Shown here in pieces: positions 11,850 through 23,982 of a DNA stretch of 64,000 nucleotides. Source of the DNA: Thunnus maccoyii (taxonomy: Eukaryota > Chordata > Actinopteri > Scombriformes > Scombridae); the NCBI RefSeq assembly GCF_910596095.1, contig NC_056550.1, positions 4,588,001-4,652,000 of the forward strand, read 5' to 3'. The notes under the pieces are model-generated. The model was not told where the DNA came from and ran no database searches. It saw only the letters and a program-made list of their open reading frames with translations. The position numbers and the translations under genes were made by a program. Positions within the stretch are counted from its first letter, which is position 1. Each line of letters opens with the position of its first letter.

Positions 11850-14350
11850 GACACATTATTGGTAAGATTCAGACATTAAATTGACATGTTACAGAATTGC
11901 CTGAGTCATATTAATAGCTGTATTTTGACATTTCAATAGGTTATGTAATAGATGTAAAATACCAGAGAAGTAAACGAAGCAAAATACATGAAAGTTAATC
12001 TGTGGTGTTGGGAGAGCTCTGTGTGTGTGCACCTCTGCTGACTAAAGATACACAAACTGAGGCTTTTACTCTTTGCAGTTTCCATTACGGACCAATCTGT
12101 GCTGAAAGGTGGAGGAAAGCCTGAAATACTGAAAAGCGCTCTGCTCACTGTAAACAGTAACTTTACTGCCTGTAATACATCCACTGCCTGTATGTGATTG
12201 GTAATGTGCAGCACATTAATTCTCCCCCTCCCTCTGACATTCCATGTTAAGTTCTGCTCTGTCAGATTAAAATACCAGTTTTGAGGACCAAAAATATGCG
12301 GGGCTCGGCTCAAAACATTTGGGGCTGAAGTGGTATCGGCCCACCAGACCTGCAGGATGGACCCAAAGCTTTGGCACCATGCTCACAGCTGCTTTTCACT
12401 GTTGCTGTTGACATCATGGGTGCAGCCACGTGTACAATTGGGATTTTCTCAGTATTGGGCTGCACATTTCAGCCCACTTTCTTTACATTGTACAGTTACT
12501 GTGTGATCTTAGATTAGATCTTTAGGAATTTTAGAGGAACATATAAATCTGGGCTGAGAAAAAAATAGATCCTCCTTTCCTTTCCCCCCAAAAGACAGAT
12601 TACACTTCCTTCAGTCAAAAATAAATAAATACATAAATAATTGCACCTTCCCCATCTAATAATTTTTGTACAGTCCCTTACTATTAGGTTTGTTTGGAGT
12701 GAACAATTACAAAATATGATTTGCTTTGTGGTTGTTTATTTGCTTCATTTACTATCAAGCTAAATATTATAATGTTAGCTAGCTAAGTAAACCATTGTAA
12801 AACCATCTCACTTGTCTTTTTACCTCTTTTGATTGCCAACTTCACTTTTTTTTTTGAAAAAACATAATTGCCTGATTGCCTGTCCCCCAGAATCAGCAAT
12901 AGGGCCCCCAAGAAGCTCTAGTATTGTTTCTGATACAAAAAGAAGTCTATCATACTGTTCTATTCAGGCAAAAAATGACAACAACAACAAAACACTTTAC
13001 ATGTGTGATCCATAATGTAAAATTAAAAACAAGCTTTTAATTTCAGGCTTCTTGAGGGCACTCCCCCGCCTCTGTCTGCCAGATGTTCTCATACATTTTT
13101 AACATTTATTCTTACTGTCAGACAGACAGACAGTCAGTGGTGGAGACAGAGTTCTTTATGAGCACCATATGTCTCCAGACATCACAGAGGATTACTGCTG
13201 GACTGATGGAGGAAAAGAGAAAAAAAGACAGTCCTATTGAGGTCAAAGAGAAGGACAGATGTCAAGACGATTACTGCCGGACAGGAATACTTTTATTGAA
13301 TGTGTGTGTGTTGGATGGGATAAAAGAGGCCAGACAGGTCCAACAGCAGAATGCTGTTCTCTTGTCCTTGCTGTGTGTCTCCAGTGTCACATATATTAAT
13401 TATTTCAGATTAATTAAGATTTGAAATGTCATATCTTATTGGAACAGAAACTGTGGCAATCCCAAAAATTATTCAGTCAGGGACTGTGTAACTGAAAGCT
13501 GAATGGAAGGACTGGTCACATCATGAATGGAGACGAATTTGAACTCTGTCTCTGTTTTAGGTAGGAGGTTTTAAGGCTGAGCAGAACAGACAGGAACAAC
13601 AAGGATTAGAGAGAGATTTACTTTGCAGTGACTGACTGACTGCAGGAATAAAGAATTACAGTGAGGGAAAATGTCCCATTTGGTAAAATAGGAGTTCTGC
13701 AGCCTTCCATCATTCTCTCCTGCCTCCCTGTTGAGAGGAGCTGAAATGTGAGAAAGTAAAGGAAGCAAGGATGCATGTTAGCTAAATGGAATGCACTCTA
13801 AAGTTTAAAGGCCTGTAGATTTGGTGGCACTTGTGGTTATTGGTGGCAATAGTGAATGCATTTTAATTATAAAGGTCCTAGGTTTTCATTTGAAATGACA
13901 CTTGACCACTGCACACACACCTTGAGCAGCTACTTTGTCAGAAATGTAACACAAGAAAATCTGTTTATAGAGCAGCCAAACAAACTATGGGACGAACTTT
14001 CATTGCATCACACTGTTTCAATAAAGGAGACTGAAGAAGACAGTAACAATACAAAATGCAAACATACTGTATCTAATGGCTGTTGTCAACCATAAATAGT
14101 ATCAAAAATGAGGTTTGATGCAATGAAAATTACATTATGTGAGGTATGCAGAATTGCGGACTTTGGAACGTTTGCAGAAAGGGCTCAAAGAGACTGCAAG
14201 GAAGCCCAATGGTCAGCCCTGATCCCTCGTTTTGTTTGTATGTGTGTGTGTGTGTGTGATGGGCATGAGTTAGACAAATAGATTTTGTAACAAAAAAGCA
14301 GCAGGTGGACTTTGCCTGTGCTGGGTAGAGAGATACTTTAATAGAAGCCT
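11850..14350. other. Intergenic stretch with no supported gene
   Basis: AT-rich sequence upstream of the C1q-domain gene. Open frames here (for example 12313-11933 minus, 13083-13424 plus) show no recognisable domain, signal peptide or splice context. A short CAGACAGACAGACAG tract lies at about 13120. Confidence 0.5.
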
Positions 14351-14387
14351 GGCAGTGTGTCAGTGCTGTTCAGCTTGCAGCAGGAAG

Positions 14388-15889
14388 ATGAGCTCCACCA
14401 AGGTAACTGTCTGTCTGTCTGTCTGCATACCTGTATATCTGTCCTGTCTGGTTCTTAATTTGTCTTTTAGTTACAATTTGTGTTGTTGTTTTTTTTTTTT
14501 TTGTTACAGATATGTTCAGCTTTGGATACTGTGACAGTGTTGTGTGTAACCAGTTTGATTGTAGCTAGGCCGGTGGAATTGGTGAGTGATCTGACCTTTG
14601 ACCCACAACCTTAAACTTAGCTTTTTACTGACTCAACAAAACCATCTCCCTCCTGACTTTCTCCACAGATCCCCAGTCAGACAGCAGCCAGACAAGAGGG
14701 TAGGTAGTGTGTAGCTAATGTGTAAAGCTACACACTGTGTGTAAACATATGAGGTACTGATGGTATTTGTTATAATACTGTATATTATGACACAGAAATT
14801 AGCTGTCAGCTATTTTACATTTCATTGAGACATGAATATGTGTCCCAGGGGCCGCTGTTCTTTTTTTCGCCGCCTGTCAGGGCCAGCTGAGAGAAGTCCA
14901 GTTCAACCCAATCATCTTCAACCAGGTTTCGTTGAACCAGGGCTCTGCCTACAACAATGACACGGGTGTGTTCACTGCACCAGTTGCTGGCATCTACCAG
15001 TTTGTGTTTGCTGCCCAGCTCTGCCGCGGAGACCACAACAACATGTGGTACTTGACAGTCAATGGGAAGGAGAAGATGCTCTGCCATGCTCAGGTACACT
15101 AGACTAAACTAGACTACACAATTCAAACAAGGAAATTAGCTCAACAGAAAGCAACTAGACTAGCAAAGACAAAACTGGTAGTCAAAAGTCCAGAGCAACT
15201 GGAGGACAGTCTGCTTTGCAAAGGTAGATAATAGTGAACTCAGACTAGAGTAGATTATCACCCTAGTCTACTTTACAGTAAAGCTAACAAGACACTAAAT
15301 AAACTAAATCAGATGAGAATAAAATTAACAGAATTTAAAGTTATCTAATAATCTCAATATGATTTGTCTACCACAGCATACATTTTTCTCTCTAAGTCAC
15401 ATGTCCTGTGTTCTCCTTTGAGAAAAAAAACCCCAAAGGAGAATTTTAAATTTTATATTTTTTGATTTCATGATGGAGCCCCCTAGTTTTGCATTAATTG
15501 ATGGAAAACTGTTAGTTAACCTGACAGCATTCTGCTATACAATACAACAGCCACAGACTCTGAACAACCCACATTAGCTTTCCCGCGTAAGTCTCCCTTT
15601 GCTCTAACTCACAAACATAAAAGGTGGATAGATGTTATATCCTGCACCTTAGCTTGTTGGACTGGGGAAAAGTGCAAAAAGAGAAAAGTGCACTGCTTAC
15701 TTCAGTTTTCACATTAGATCAGCTAATTAGCAGCTAATTAGCTGCTCAGCTGCAGCACATTAAACAGCATGTTAACATACCTGCAAATGTCACTTTGGTC
15801 CCATTAGATGCTGGTCTGGTTCTTACTATTCAATACAACTGCTAACAACACACACTCTGCCCATAACATGTTTGCTACAGTGTTTGTTT

Positions 15890-15956
<67 letters not shown>

Positions 15957-17352
15957 ATTACAAAACTAATGCACAAAAAAGTTGACATTATTTTGATGAC
16001 TAAATGTGATTTCAGTCTTGGTTGATTTGGCAATAACTGTGGTAAAAGCTCAGTGTGGCGCCTCCTTCTTCTCCATCACTCAGTGCAGTATTTAAAACTG
16101 ATCCGCTGTCAGAAAATGCAGAAAATCACCATGTCTTGTTTTGTGGAAGCACCTCGGGGCCACAAACTCTGTAACAAATACAAATTGCATTTCCTGTGAC
16201 CACATAACAACCAAAGCCACTCTGTGTCTTGCTAGTTGAAGGCTTTTAATGTGAAGCAGCAAATATTTTGTTTGCATTAGCAGTAACTTGATGCAGCTCT
16301 GTGCAGTAACAGTAACGCTGGTTTACTTGCTGCATCATTTCTCGTGAATCCTTCATGCATGGATAGGTTGAATGGCGGACTCTGCCACCAACAACGAAAA
16401 CTACTATATAGAGAGGTAATCATAGAATGTAAATACATTGAACGGGTATTACTGAGAACATGCCAACAGTAAATAGCATCTATGACAGGATTCTAACTTT
16501 AAGGTTCAACAGTGAGCAGCTCCAACAGACAAGGATGAAGTAGATTAAAGTAGACCAGACCTGGACTCAACAATAGACTAATAGACAATAGAGAGTTAAA
16601 GTAACACCACATAAACCACACTGGACAAGAGTAAACTTAGCTAGTCTAAACTAGAGTGCACTAGGCTAAACTAAAGAAGACACTCTTAAATCATGTGATT
16701 AAAAAATTAGCCTTTTGTGAAAACGTTTATCTACTTATGAAGGTGATTGAAAGCTCTGGAAAAAAAGCTAGAAAGTGAACCTTATGTTAAAATAATTTTA
16801 ACATTAATGAAAACAAAACAGATGAGAATTATTTGTACCCTGAACAAACGACTCAGAACTGAGTTAAACCAAACTTAATTACAGAAAAGTGAATTCAGCT
16901 GAACAACCCTTTTTAGTCACATTCAGCAGGCAAGAAGACACATGACAAAGTGCACAAATTTAAAGTGAAATTTAAACAGCTAGATTTAGAAACAGGACAA
17001 TGTCACTAAAAATGACATACCCTCCTTCCCTCCCCAGATATCTGGTAGTGACACAACCCTCAACACCTGTTACTTAATGGAGGCGCTGAATATAGGTGAC
17101 CAGGTGTGGGTAAAGCAGAGCATGGGGAGTTGTGCTTGGGCCAGCACTACCTCCAAAACCATCACCTTCTCTGGCATGTTGCTGGCAAGTGGAGGTGCAT
17201 CCAAGCTGGGAGAGGAGTACATCTCTGGCAGCACCTTTCCACCGCCCAGCCTGGACAGCAACAGGAGCATGGAGGCCAGCTCTGCAGGCCCGAGTGCCAC
17301 TTTGTCCAGCATGGCTGTTGCCCTGCTGCTCCTCTGTCTAGTCCTTGATTAA
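14388..17352 (+). CDS. C1q-domain protein with signal peptide and GPI-like tail, five exons
   Basis: Exons inferred at 14388-14402, 14510-14581, 14669-14699, 14849-15093 and 17038-17352; all have GT/AG ends and keep frame, giving 225 residues. The first two exons supply a signal peptide (MSSTKICSALDTVTVLCVTS...). Exons 4-5 form a C1q/TNF-like domain: FNQVSLNQGSAYNNDTGVFT, then APVAGIYQFVF, and a closing TITFSGMLL, the usual C1q-domain ending. There is no collagen stretch, as in cerebellin-like members. After the domain come about 60 residues: a serine-rich linker with an N-glycosylation sequon (NRS), then SSAGPSATLSS, and a final hydrophobic run (MAVALLLLCLVL) ending in one aspartate. That end resembles a GPI-attachment signal. 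A membrane-tethered cerebellin-like or C1q-like ligand is likely; I do not recognise the exact gene. Confidence 0.82.
15891..15951. repeat. (CT)n microsatellite in intron 4 of the C1q-domain gene
   Basis: About 61 bp of uninterrupted CT dinucleotides. Confidence 0.97.
16360..16480. repeat. Dispersed repeat copy in C1q-gene intron (pair with 34030-34130)
   Basis: The phrase ATGGCGGACTCTGCCACCAA followed by CGAAAACTACTA and AGAATGTAAATACATTG also occurs at 34037-34102 with few changes, so both are copies of one dispersed element. Confidence 0.65.
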
Positions 17353-18269
17353 TCACAGCAAAGTTAAAGATACATATATTTTATGTGTATAACATTTGTA
17401 TGACATTTTTGTGTATGTGTATGACATTTTTGTAATGTGCATTAGAGCTCACCATAGAGGCATACCAGGAATTTGGCTGAATTAGTGTTGATGTTCAGTG
17501 GGAAGTTCTGTGCTGGCAGGAATAACAGTCAGTGGTGTAAGCACCAACTATCCAGCAGATGGAGACACCTAACTGATAATGTCCATACATCTACAGTTGG
17601 GATGTAGGATATTATTCATGTGCTGTATACTTGCTCTGAAGATAAATGTCATACACTATGGAATCCTAATTAGAAGTATGAGGGTATTTACATGTACCTG
17701 AAGAGGGTAAAAATGTCCATTTCATTTATTCATGTGAGAACTGTGAAAGAATAATGCCAGGTTTTATTTAAGACGTCTTCTTCATACAGGATTGTATGTG
17801 TGATTGTATGCTGATGTAAGCAGACTGATGCATGCTGTTATTTGGCTAAATGTAAATAATTAAGTTTCTGGTGCTCCTGAACCGGACAAACAACTTGTTC
17901 ACCTTGGAAGCTCAAATATACAGAAGTTCCTAATGAGACATTTGTCATTTTTCTCTTTCATCCTCACCATAAATGAACACAGCATTACACCTCTAAAAGT
18001 AGGAAGAATTTGTAAGTATTTCTACCCAAATATCAGTGTTGCACCTCTGTGAAACTCATTCAGCAATTGTCTCGCTGCAAGATGAACATTTAGTGTCAGA
18101 AATTCTTTAAACACCTCAGGTGCAGAGAAAGTATACGCCTAACAACAGGCACTGAGACAGCAGCCTTTTCACTCATTGGGGTCATCAGGGTTAGCAGGTT
18201 TGTAGCAGGAGTGCTATCATCATAACCTTTGACTTAGAAAGTGAAGTTTTCACTTAGTATGACACAACG

Positions 18270-18544
18270 TAGACTTAGCAATCCATAATTCTGACTTTCT
18301 CTTGACTATTTAAAGTATAAAGTATAGTTAAAGTCAGAATTTTTGTTATTGATTTAGTATTTCATAATTTTGATGTCCTAACTTATAATTCTGATGTAGC
18401 TGTCAAAACTATGACTTATATCATAATTATGGCTCAATAAGTTAGAATTTCTGACTTATCCCATAATTGAATATAACACTGCAAGTCTGAATTTTAACTT
18501 TACCTTACTTACAGTTTTATCTCATAATTTTGTTTTAGACAATT

Positions 18545-18603
<59 letters not shown>

Positions 18604-18780
18604 CTGGTAAAAATGGGCTATTGAAGTCTAAACTTTGAATAACTTTCTGATAAATTTGACTCAAAATTTTGACCATGAGTAAGTCATTTAAACACCTGAC
18701 TTATTATCTTATAATTATGACTTATGAAATCATAAGTCTGACTTATTAAGACATTATGAGATCTCAGAATTTTGATTTAC
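18270..18780. repeat. Degenerate repeat of CATAATTNTGACTTA with an embedded (TA)n tract
   Basis: Phrases such as CATAATTCTGACTTT, TTATAATTCTGATGT, CATAATTATGGCTCA, TAAGTTAGAATTTCTGACTTA and TTATAATTATGACTTA recur in both orientations for about 500 bp. A perfect (TA)n microsatellite fills 18548-18602. Non-coding. Confidence 0.6.
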
Positions 18781-20094
18781 AAAGTTAAAAAACATTTTTT
18801 CTAGGTGGAACTGGGCCTCGATAGGTGAGAAAAATCTTACAGACACATTTCAAACACTGACTGTAACATTAATCATGTTAGAGTCTGCAGCAGCAGATCA
18901 TGATGAACAGCTGCTGGGTCATACTGTAGCTTCAGTTGACACAGAAACAGCTGTTTGTTGCAGAGGTGTGCAGCGCTCGGGGTTGTTGCACAGATGCAGG
19001 TGTCGTTTTGCAAAGGTTGTGGTAAAGTGGAAGACTGCACTTCTCTTGTTTCTCAGCACAGACAGCGACCTGCAGCTCACTCTGTGACCACATCCTTCCC
19101 TTTGCTGTTGCTCGCAACGCCTTTGCAGGCTTTCAAACCCCAGTTTGTTCCACACCAACAACAGCTTCAACCTTCTTTTGTACAGAGATGAGAACTTTGA
19201 TTTCCTGTTGTTATTGGCTGTGGTTGTCTCACATGTGAAAGTTTACTTTTCTATGAAAAGCCTTCAACCTAAAGGAATTTAGCTTTACTTACAAACAATA
19301 TGTTAATCATGATACATAGCTGTCATACAGTAAGTTGAGAAAGTAGATCTGACTTAAATCCACCAGGGTGAGTTCAAATGAGTTTAAAAATGTTAGAATT
19401 CACAATGGTAGATGGTAGATTACATTATTTTACGGTTTGTGCTGCCTATTTTATGTTTGCTTTTGATTCTGCGGTTGCTTATTTGTTTATTTTTGTGGAT
19501 CACGTCACTTTTATATCTGCTTATAATGTGTAATGAGGTGAGATTACAACCATAAGCATCTAGGGGTTTTCTAAATCTCACCTGCACAATTTCTTTCTTC
19601 TCTTTTGTTGTGTTTTATGCTGCTTTGTTTTTACTGTGCAAATAAAATAAAACAAATAGAATAAAATAGATTTAACTTGATCTAGCACTTAGATGCTATC
19701 AGAGATCCTTTCAGTTTTGCTCATTGGAAAATCTCATTATCACCCAAATGACCCAGTTTTTAGAGCCAGTGAACAGTGAATGGAAATATACGTCAGTAGG
19801 AAAAGGTTGAATTCTCAGAAAACAGACAGAAGCTAGCCTCTAAAAATATCTCCACTGAGTCTGTAGTGCACTGTGGGCTGAGACATGTGGGTGGTGAAGT
19901 CCTATCTGCATAAATGGATTTAGTTTATGGAAACTGCCTATATAAAAAACAATTGTGTGTTCAGCATCTGACAGGTGGGAAGATCAGTATTATGCTCTGT
20001 TGGATTAGACTTCTGGCAGGCAGCATTATCTCAACTTTAACACTTAATCCAAACTTTGAAAGGAATGATGACGACATATCTCCTCTGAAAAACT

Positions 20095-20100
20095 TTTATT
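20095..20100 (-). terminator. Candidate polyadenylation signal (AATAAA) of the TRB constant gene
   Basis: AATAAA on the minus strand, about 725 bp past the constant-gene stop codon. It is the first perfect hexamer I found downstream, so the 3' UTR would run from about 20823 to 20080. Confidence 0.5.
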
Positions 20101-20823
20101 GAGAAGAAAACTCAGCATAAAGCAGCTCACAAGCATTTACACAAACAGACAGCGTCATTTCATCACCTCTGGATATCAGTAAGTTACTTGATGGGATTGG
20201 CTGGTTGAGCACTGAAAGCAAATGCACTGCAACATACATATAGATCTTTTTAAATGTATTAACAGAAATGATCTTGTTTGTTCCGCTCAACTCTCAGTTG
20301 TTCTGTTTTCCAGATGAGCCCTGTGTAGCAGACAGAGAAGGACACATCTTGAGTGAATGAAAAACAAGTTTTATATTTTTAATTCCTTCACCTCCTTCAC
20401 ATAAGCCCCTTTCACACATGCATCTCGTGATTTGAGTGAGATGCAATTTAACATGTCTGAAGAAGCAGACGAGTAACTTTTAGGTAAACATGAGGAATCT
20501 TATGAGTTCACACCTACATCTCCTTACACAAGTCTGAATTGAATGACGTCAGCAAATACTGAGATGTTAAATGCAGGTCTTGTTCTGCCTTCTTAAGAAA
20601 ACAAGATACAAAAAGAAAATAAGATCAGTTTTGTAAACCATGAAACATTATGAATGAGCCAATTTTAAGTTGGTGAGGAGATGTTTCTCATGTCTCAGTC
20701 TATAATGATTATTTTTCCCCTCTCACTGTGTGGGGAAAAAGTGGTAAAAAAACAAACTCGTAGCCATGATACTAATCAGATGATAACAATCTTTTGTCTC
20801 TGTGTAGAATGCACATAATGTGA

Positions 20824-21507
20824 TCATGTTGGACGAACCTGAAGCCACAACACCAAAAACACCACAAAGACTCCATAGATGACACTCTTGAAGATCAGAA
20901 CAACGTAGGTCACTTTGGCATTCTGCGTGATCCTCAGATATTTCCCTGCAGAAAAGTGTAACATTTCAATGTATGACATGATTCAGTAATGTTTTGTAGA
21001 TACTTTGAGTTGTATAGGTTCACATAGATATATATTTACCTCTTATGGTGCTAGCTCCAGGTCCTGGCAGGGAAAGACAATGATAGAGGTTTACACTTGA
21101 GTTCCACATCTTAAAAGACAAGTTTAGGCTCTTCGAGTTGCAAATGAGCATCCTACCTTCAATGCCACTGATCCAACCTGAACGATGCACAGTTTCATTC
21201 CCATTGAAGAAGCTGACAGTGCACTTGAAGACCATGCCTTCTGTGAACCACTTTCTGAGCGGGACCCTCAACCTGCTGGTGATCCTGTAATATTTCCCAA
21301 CCTGCACGGCAGCGTTGTCGGTCGCCACGCCGTGTGTGACATCGTCCCCGTCGATCTTCCAAAACACACTCACATGGTCCGGGTAGAAACCAGTAGCCAC
21401 ACACACTAGGGTCTTCTTTTTTTCCCCTTTCTTTTCTTCGTTTTGACACTCATTTTTTGAAGGCTTAAGCACTTTCACTGTTGGCGGGGTAATAGTAATA
21501 TTTGGAT
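20824..21507 (-). CDS. trbc: T-cell receptor beta constant gene, three exons
   Basis: Exons (minus strand): 21507-21157 (351 bp), 21063-21040 (24 bp) and 20945-20824 ending in TGA; 165 residues once J supplies the first base. Exon 1 encodes the constant immunoglobulin domain: it opens DPNITITPPTVKVLKPS, has both disulfide cysteines (LVCVATGFYPDHVSV ... VFKCTVSFFNG), the tryptophan (VFWKIDG), and the beta-specific phrase YYRITSRLRVPLRKWFT. Exon 2 is a tiny connecting peptide (GPGASTIR). Exon 3 encodes GKYLRITQNAK, then a membrane helix with an embedded lysine (VVLIFKSVIYGVFVV), the residue that pairs with CD3 chains, and a short tail. The sequence is beta, not alpha: alpha constant regions lack the RITSRLRV block. 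No cysteine is present in the connecting peptide. Confidence 0.95.
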
Positions 21508-21539
21508 CTGCCGGGACAAAGGAAACAAATCATTAGAAT

Positions 21540-21910
21540 AGCTTCACATTTTGGGAAATACATGTTTTTGTTTCTTGCTGAGAGTTAGATGAAAGCTAAC
21601 AAAATACACCTAACAGCACCTCTAAAGATAACAAATTAACATATTATATTTTGTTTGTTTAATGAATATAAAAACTTAGGTGTAAAAATGACAATTTGCA
21701 GGGAGATATGTGATATATTCTGTTTGTATATATTCAACAGATGAATTTAACGTGTTAGTGAACTTTTAGAGATTTTGTTACCTTTGGACAGAGCCAACTA
21801 GGCTAGCTGTTTTCCCCTTGTTTCCAGTCTTTATGCTTAGCTAACCTAACCTGCTCCTGGCTGTAGCTTCACAGTCAGCATATAGACATAAGAGTGCTAT
21901 CAATGTAAAC
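21540..21910. repeat. Interspersed repeat in the J-C intron
   Basis: Contains TTTGGGAAATACA..., CTTGCTGAGAGTTAGATGA and then GGCTAGCTGTTTTCCCCTTG TTTCCAGTCTTTATGCT with AGCTAACC, a phrase series typical of a common teleost dispersed repeat. Family not assigned. Confidence 0.55.
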
Positions 21911-22056
21911 GGAATTTCGACGTGAACTGCGCAGATGATACGGGATGACTTTCTCGTAAATGCCACATACAAACAACATGGTCTCTACAGGTTACAATAC
22001 TCACATTCAACTATTATGCCTCAATTTCTTTAGATCCATTATTGTAGTAATCTTAC

Positions 22057-22106
22057 CAAGAACTGTTAGCCTGGTTCCTTCTATGAAATAAGCAGGATTA
22101 GTGCTT
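22057..22106 (-). pseudogene. TRB J segment nearest the constant gene, FGXG changed to FIEG
   Basis: On the minus strand it reads STNPAYFIEGTRLTVL and ends in a good donor (G|GTAAGAT). The first glycine of the FGXG hallmark is replaced by isoleucine. No convincing 12-type recombination signal is visible upstream: the expected heptamer and nonamer positions do not match consensus. It lies 550 bp from constant exon 1. Probably a non-functional or poorly used J. Confidence 0.75.
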
Positions 22107-22525
22107 GAATCAAACCCAGCACTCACACTAAAAACTAAGACCACTCTAGTAATGAACTACAACGGCTGCACAAACCACTATTGTTTACGGCTAATTTTCC
22201 TCCACAAGTCACTTACATTTACAATGCAATATATTAGTATGCCACTGACTTATAAGCTTTTTTCTATAATTCAAGTTGCTTTGTGTTGTTATTATTTAAC
22301 TTTCAACTTATTTGACAGATTTTCAACACCAAGTGCACAGCATTCAATTTTGTTTCAAGCACAAATTTACAGATCAACACAGTTGAACTTCAAGTAATGG
22401 CAAAGACATTCAAACCATGATTTTTCTATGACCTCATAAATAAATTCAACAAAAGACAAAAAACTATTAGACAATTTCAAATGTCCTCAGGTGAATCATT
22501 TATGCATGTAAGGTTATTTTCTTAC

Positions 22526-22577
22526 CTAGAACTGTCAATTTGGTGCCACTACCAAAGTAAGCAGGGTCGTAGTTGGT
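22526..22577 (-). other. trbj: TRB J segment, TNYDPAYFGSGTKLTVL
   Basis: Minus-strand J with intact FGSG motif and donor G|GTAAGAA. The upstream signal has heptamer CAATGTG (plus strand 22578-22584, one change from CACTGTG), a 12-bp spacer and nonamer AGTTTTACT (6 of 9). Likely functional. Confidence 0.9.
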
Positions 22578-22842
22578 CACATTGACACACAGCTGCAGTA
22601 AAACTATTCAACCTTTCAGCACTAACAGTTGTAAACTGTCCTCTTTCTCTTCTTTACAGAACAAAACAAAAAACTGGGAATGTCTCCACAGTTAGCCTAT
22701 ATCACAAACTTTAACATTTACAGGAAGTTTTAGAAAAATTAGGTTAAATTCAGAGAATAGTGTTAAACAAAATTAACTCTTATAAACCAGCTAACTTGGA
22801 ATTATATCTGTGGGACATTACATAATACATCTGACCTTTTAA

Positions 22843-22846
<4 letters not shown>

Positions 22847-22880
<34 letters not shown>
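22847..22880. repeat. (TA)n microsatellite between J segments
   Basis: About 34 bp of alternating TA immediately downstream of the J at 22893. Confidence 0.95.
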
Positions 22881-22884
<4 letters not shown>

Positions 22885-22892
22885 CACCTTAC

Positions 22893-22944
22893 CGAAAACT
22901 GTGAGTTTGGTTTCAGCTCCAAAGTAAGCGTCTGACTGGGAACT
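22893..22944 (-). other. trbj: TRB J segment with FGAE in place of FGXG
   Basis: Reads SQSDAYFGAETKLTVF on the minus strand, with donor G|GTAAGGT. The second glycine of FGXG is a glutamate (GAA in place of GGA/GGC). Heptamer AACTGTC (5 of 7) with a 12-bp spacer and weak nonamer (GTTCTTAGC, 5 of 9). It splices normally if rearranged, but the bulge that needs the second glycine may be affected. Confidence 0.85.
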
Positions 22945-23228
22945 GACAGTTGTTCACAGAGTTGCTAAGAACTCATGACGGGAGCAATTATCTTGGCATA
23001 GAGCCAATTCTTTTATCACTTCAGCTGTTTGCTGGAGAACAGGTTAGGACTAACTAGTTAGGACTGAACTAATAAAAAACTAACATGTCCCATAACACCT
23101 TTTACTATTCATCTTTTACTACATTTACTGGCACCAAATAAAATCAAAAAACAGAGTCAAAGTATTGCCCATTCTTGGATAACAAGCTGTGAAATGTGCT
23201 TGGTTAGATTTGTTTCAGATTTTCTTAC

Positions 23229-23278
23229 CTAGGACAGTGAGTTTAGTTCCAGCTCCAAAGTTAGCCTCCGTGAACGAA
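23229..23278 (-). other. trbj: TRB J segment, SFTEANFGAGTKLTVL
   Basis: Intact FGAG motif and donor G|GTAAGAA. Upstream: nonamer AGTTTTTGT (8 of 9, plus strand 23299-23307), a spacer of 13 bp, and heptamer CTCTGTG (6 of 7, plus strand 23279-23285). Likely functional. Confidence 0.9.
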
Positions 23279-23624
23279 CACAGAGGTCTCTGACTGTGAC
23301 AAAAACTCTCTCTACTGTTTCTTTCTTAGTGCTTCTCCTTGAAATGTATCCAACTTTGTCATACTTTGACATGTAGAGACTTTCAGTGAAATCTACTTAT
23401 TTTAACAATGAATCAACTCATTCTCTGCTGAAGATAACTTTCTACACATCAACATATGATATTGTGCCATTTTTTATGATACTTTAAGTCATTTGTGCAG
23501 TTACTACATTTATCACTTCTTGCAAAGTATCAGTCAGACTTTCAAATACCTTTACAGCACATCAAATCTGATATCTGAAATCCTCTGACACAATATTAGA
23601 ATGAACTTAATGCTGATTTCTCAC

Positions 23625-23679
23625 CTAAAACAGTTAATCTGGTTCCTCCACCAAAGTAAGCCTCAGAACCACCAACCAG
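23625..23679 (-). other. trbj: TRB J segment, VGGSEAYFGGGTRLTVL
   Basis: Intact FGGG motif and donor G|GTGAGAA. Heptamer TACTGTG (6 of 7), 12-bp spacer, nonamer GATTTGAGT (6 of 9). Likely functional. Confidence 0.9.
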
Positions 23680-23934
23680 CACAGTACAACTGACCAGTAC
23701 TCAAATCAGCCCAAGGAGCTGTTTATGCTTTTTTGCCTCAAATACTATCAGCATATGACTGGATCACTTTCCTTTAATTCCCATAAGCAACATTTCTGTG
23801 CTGTAGCCAGTTTGTAAAGTTAGAAGACATAATTTTTTTCTCTCAACAACAGCTGAAAAAACTGTAAGGTTGACATACAATATATTTAGCCTCACAGGTG
23901 AATTAATTACAAGAAAATCTGATGTCTTACTTAC

Positions 23935-23982
23935 CAAGAACAGTCAGTTTTGTGCCCTGGCCAAAGTAGGCTTCATAATTAA
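23935..23982 (-). other. trbj: TRB J segment, NYEAYFGQGTKLTVL
   Basis: Intact FGQG motif and donor G|GTAAGTAAG. Nonamer GCTTTTTGT (8 of 9, plus strand 24003-24011), 13-bp spacer, heptamer CGCCGTG (5 of 7, plus strand 23983-23989). Likely functional, though the heptamer is weak. Confidence 0.9.

Noticed and set aside
17070..17356. Several open frames on both strands over C1q exon 5
   Set aside because: Shadows of the real exon, which continues the C1q fold in the frame entering from exon 4.
18875..19191. Gene at 18.9-19.2 kb with overlapping frames on both strands
   Set aside because: No domain, signal peptide or consistent exon structure; higher GC alone explains the long frames.
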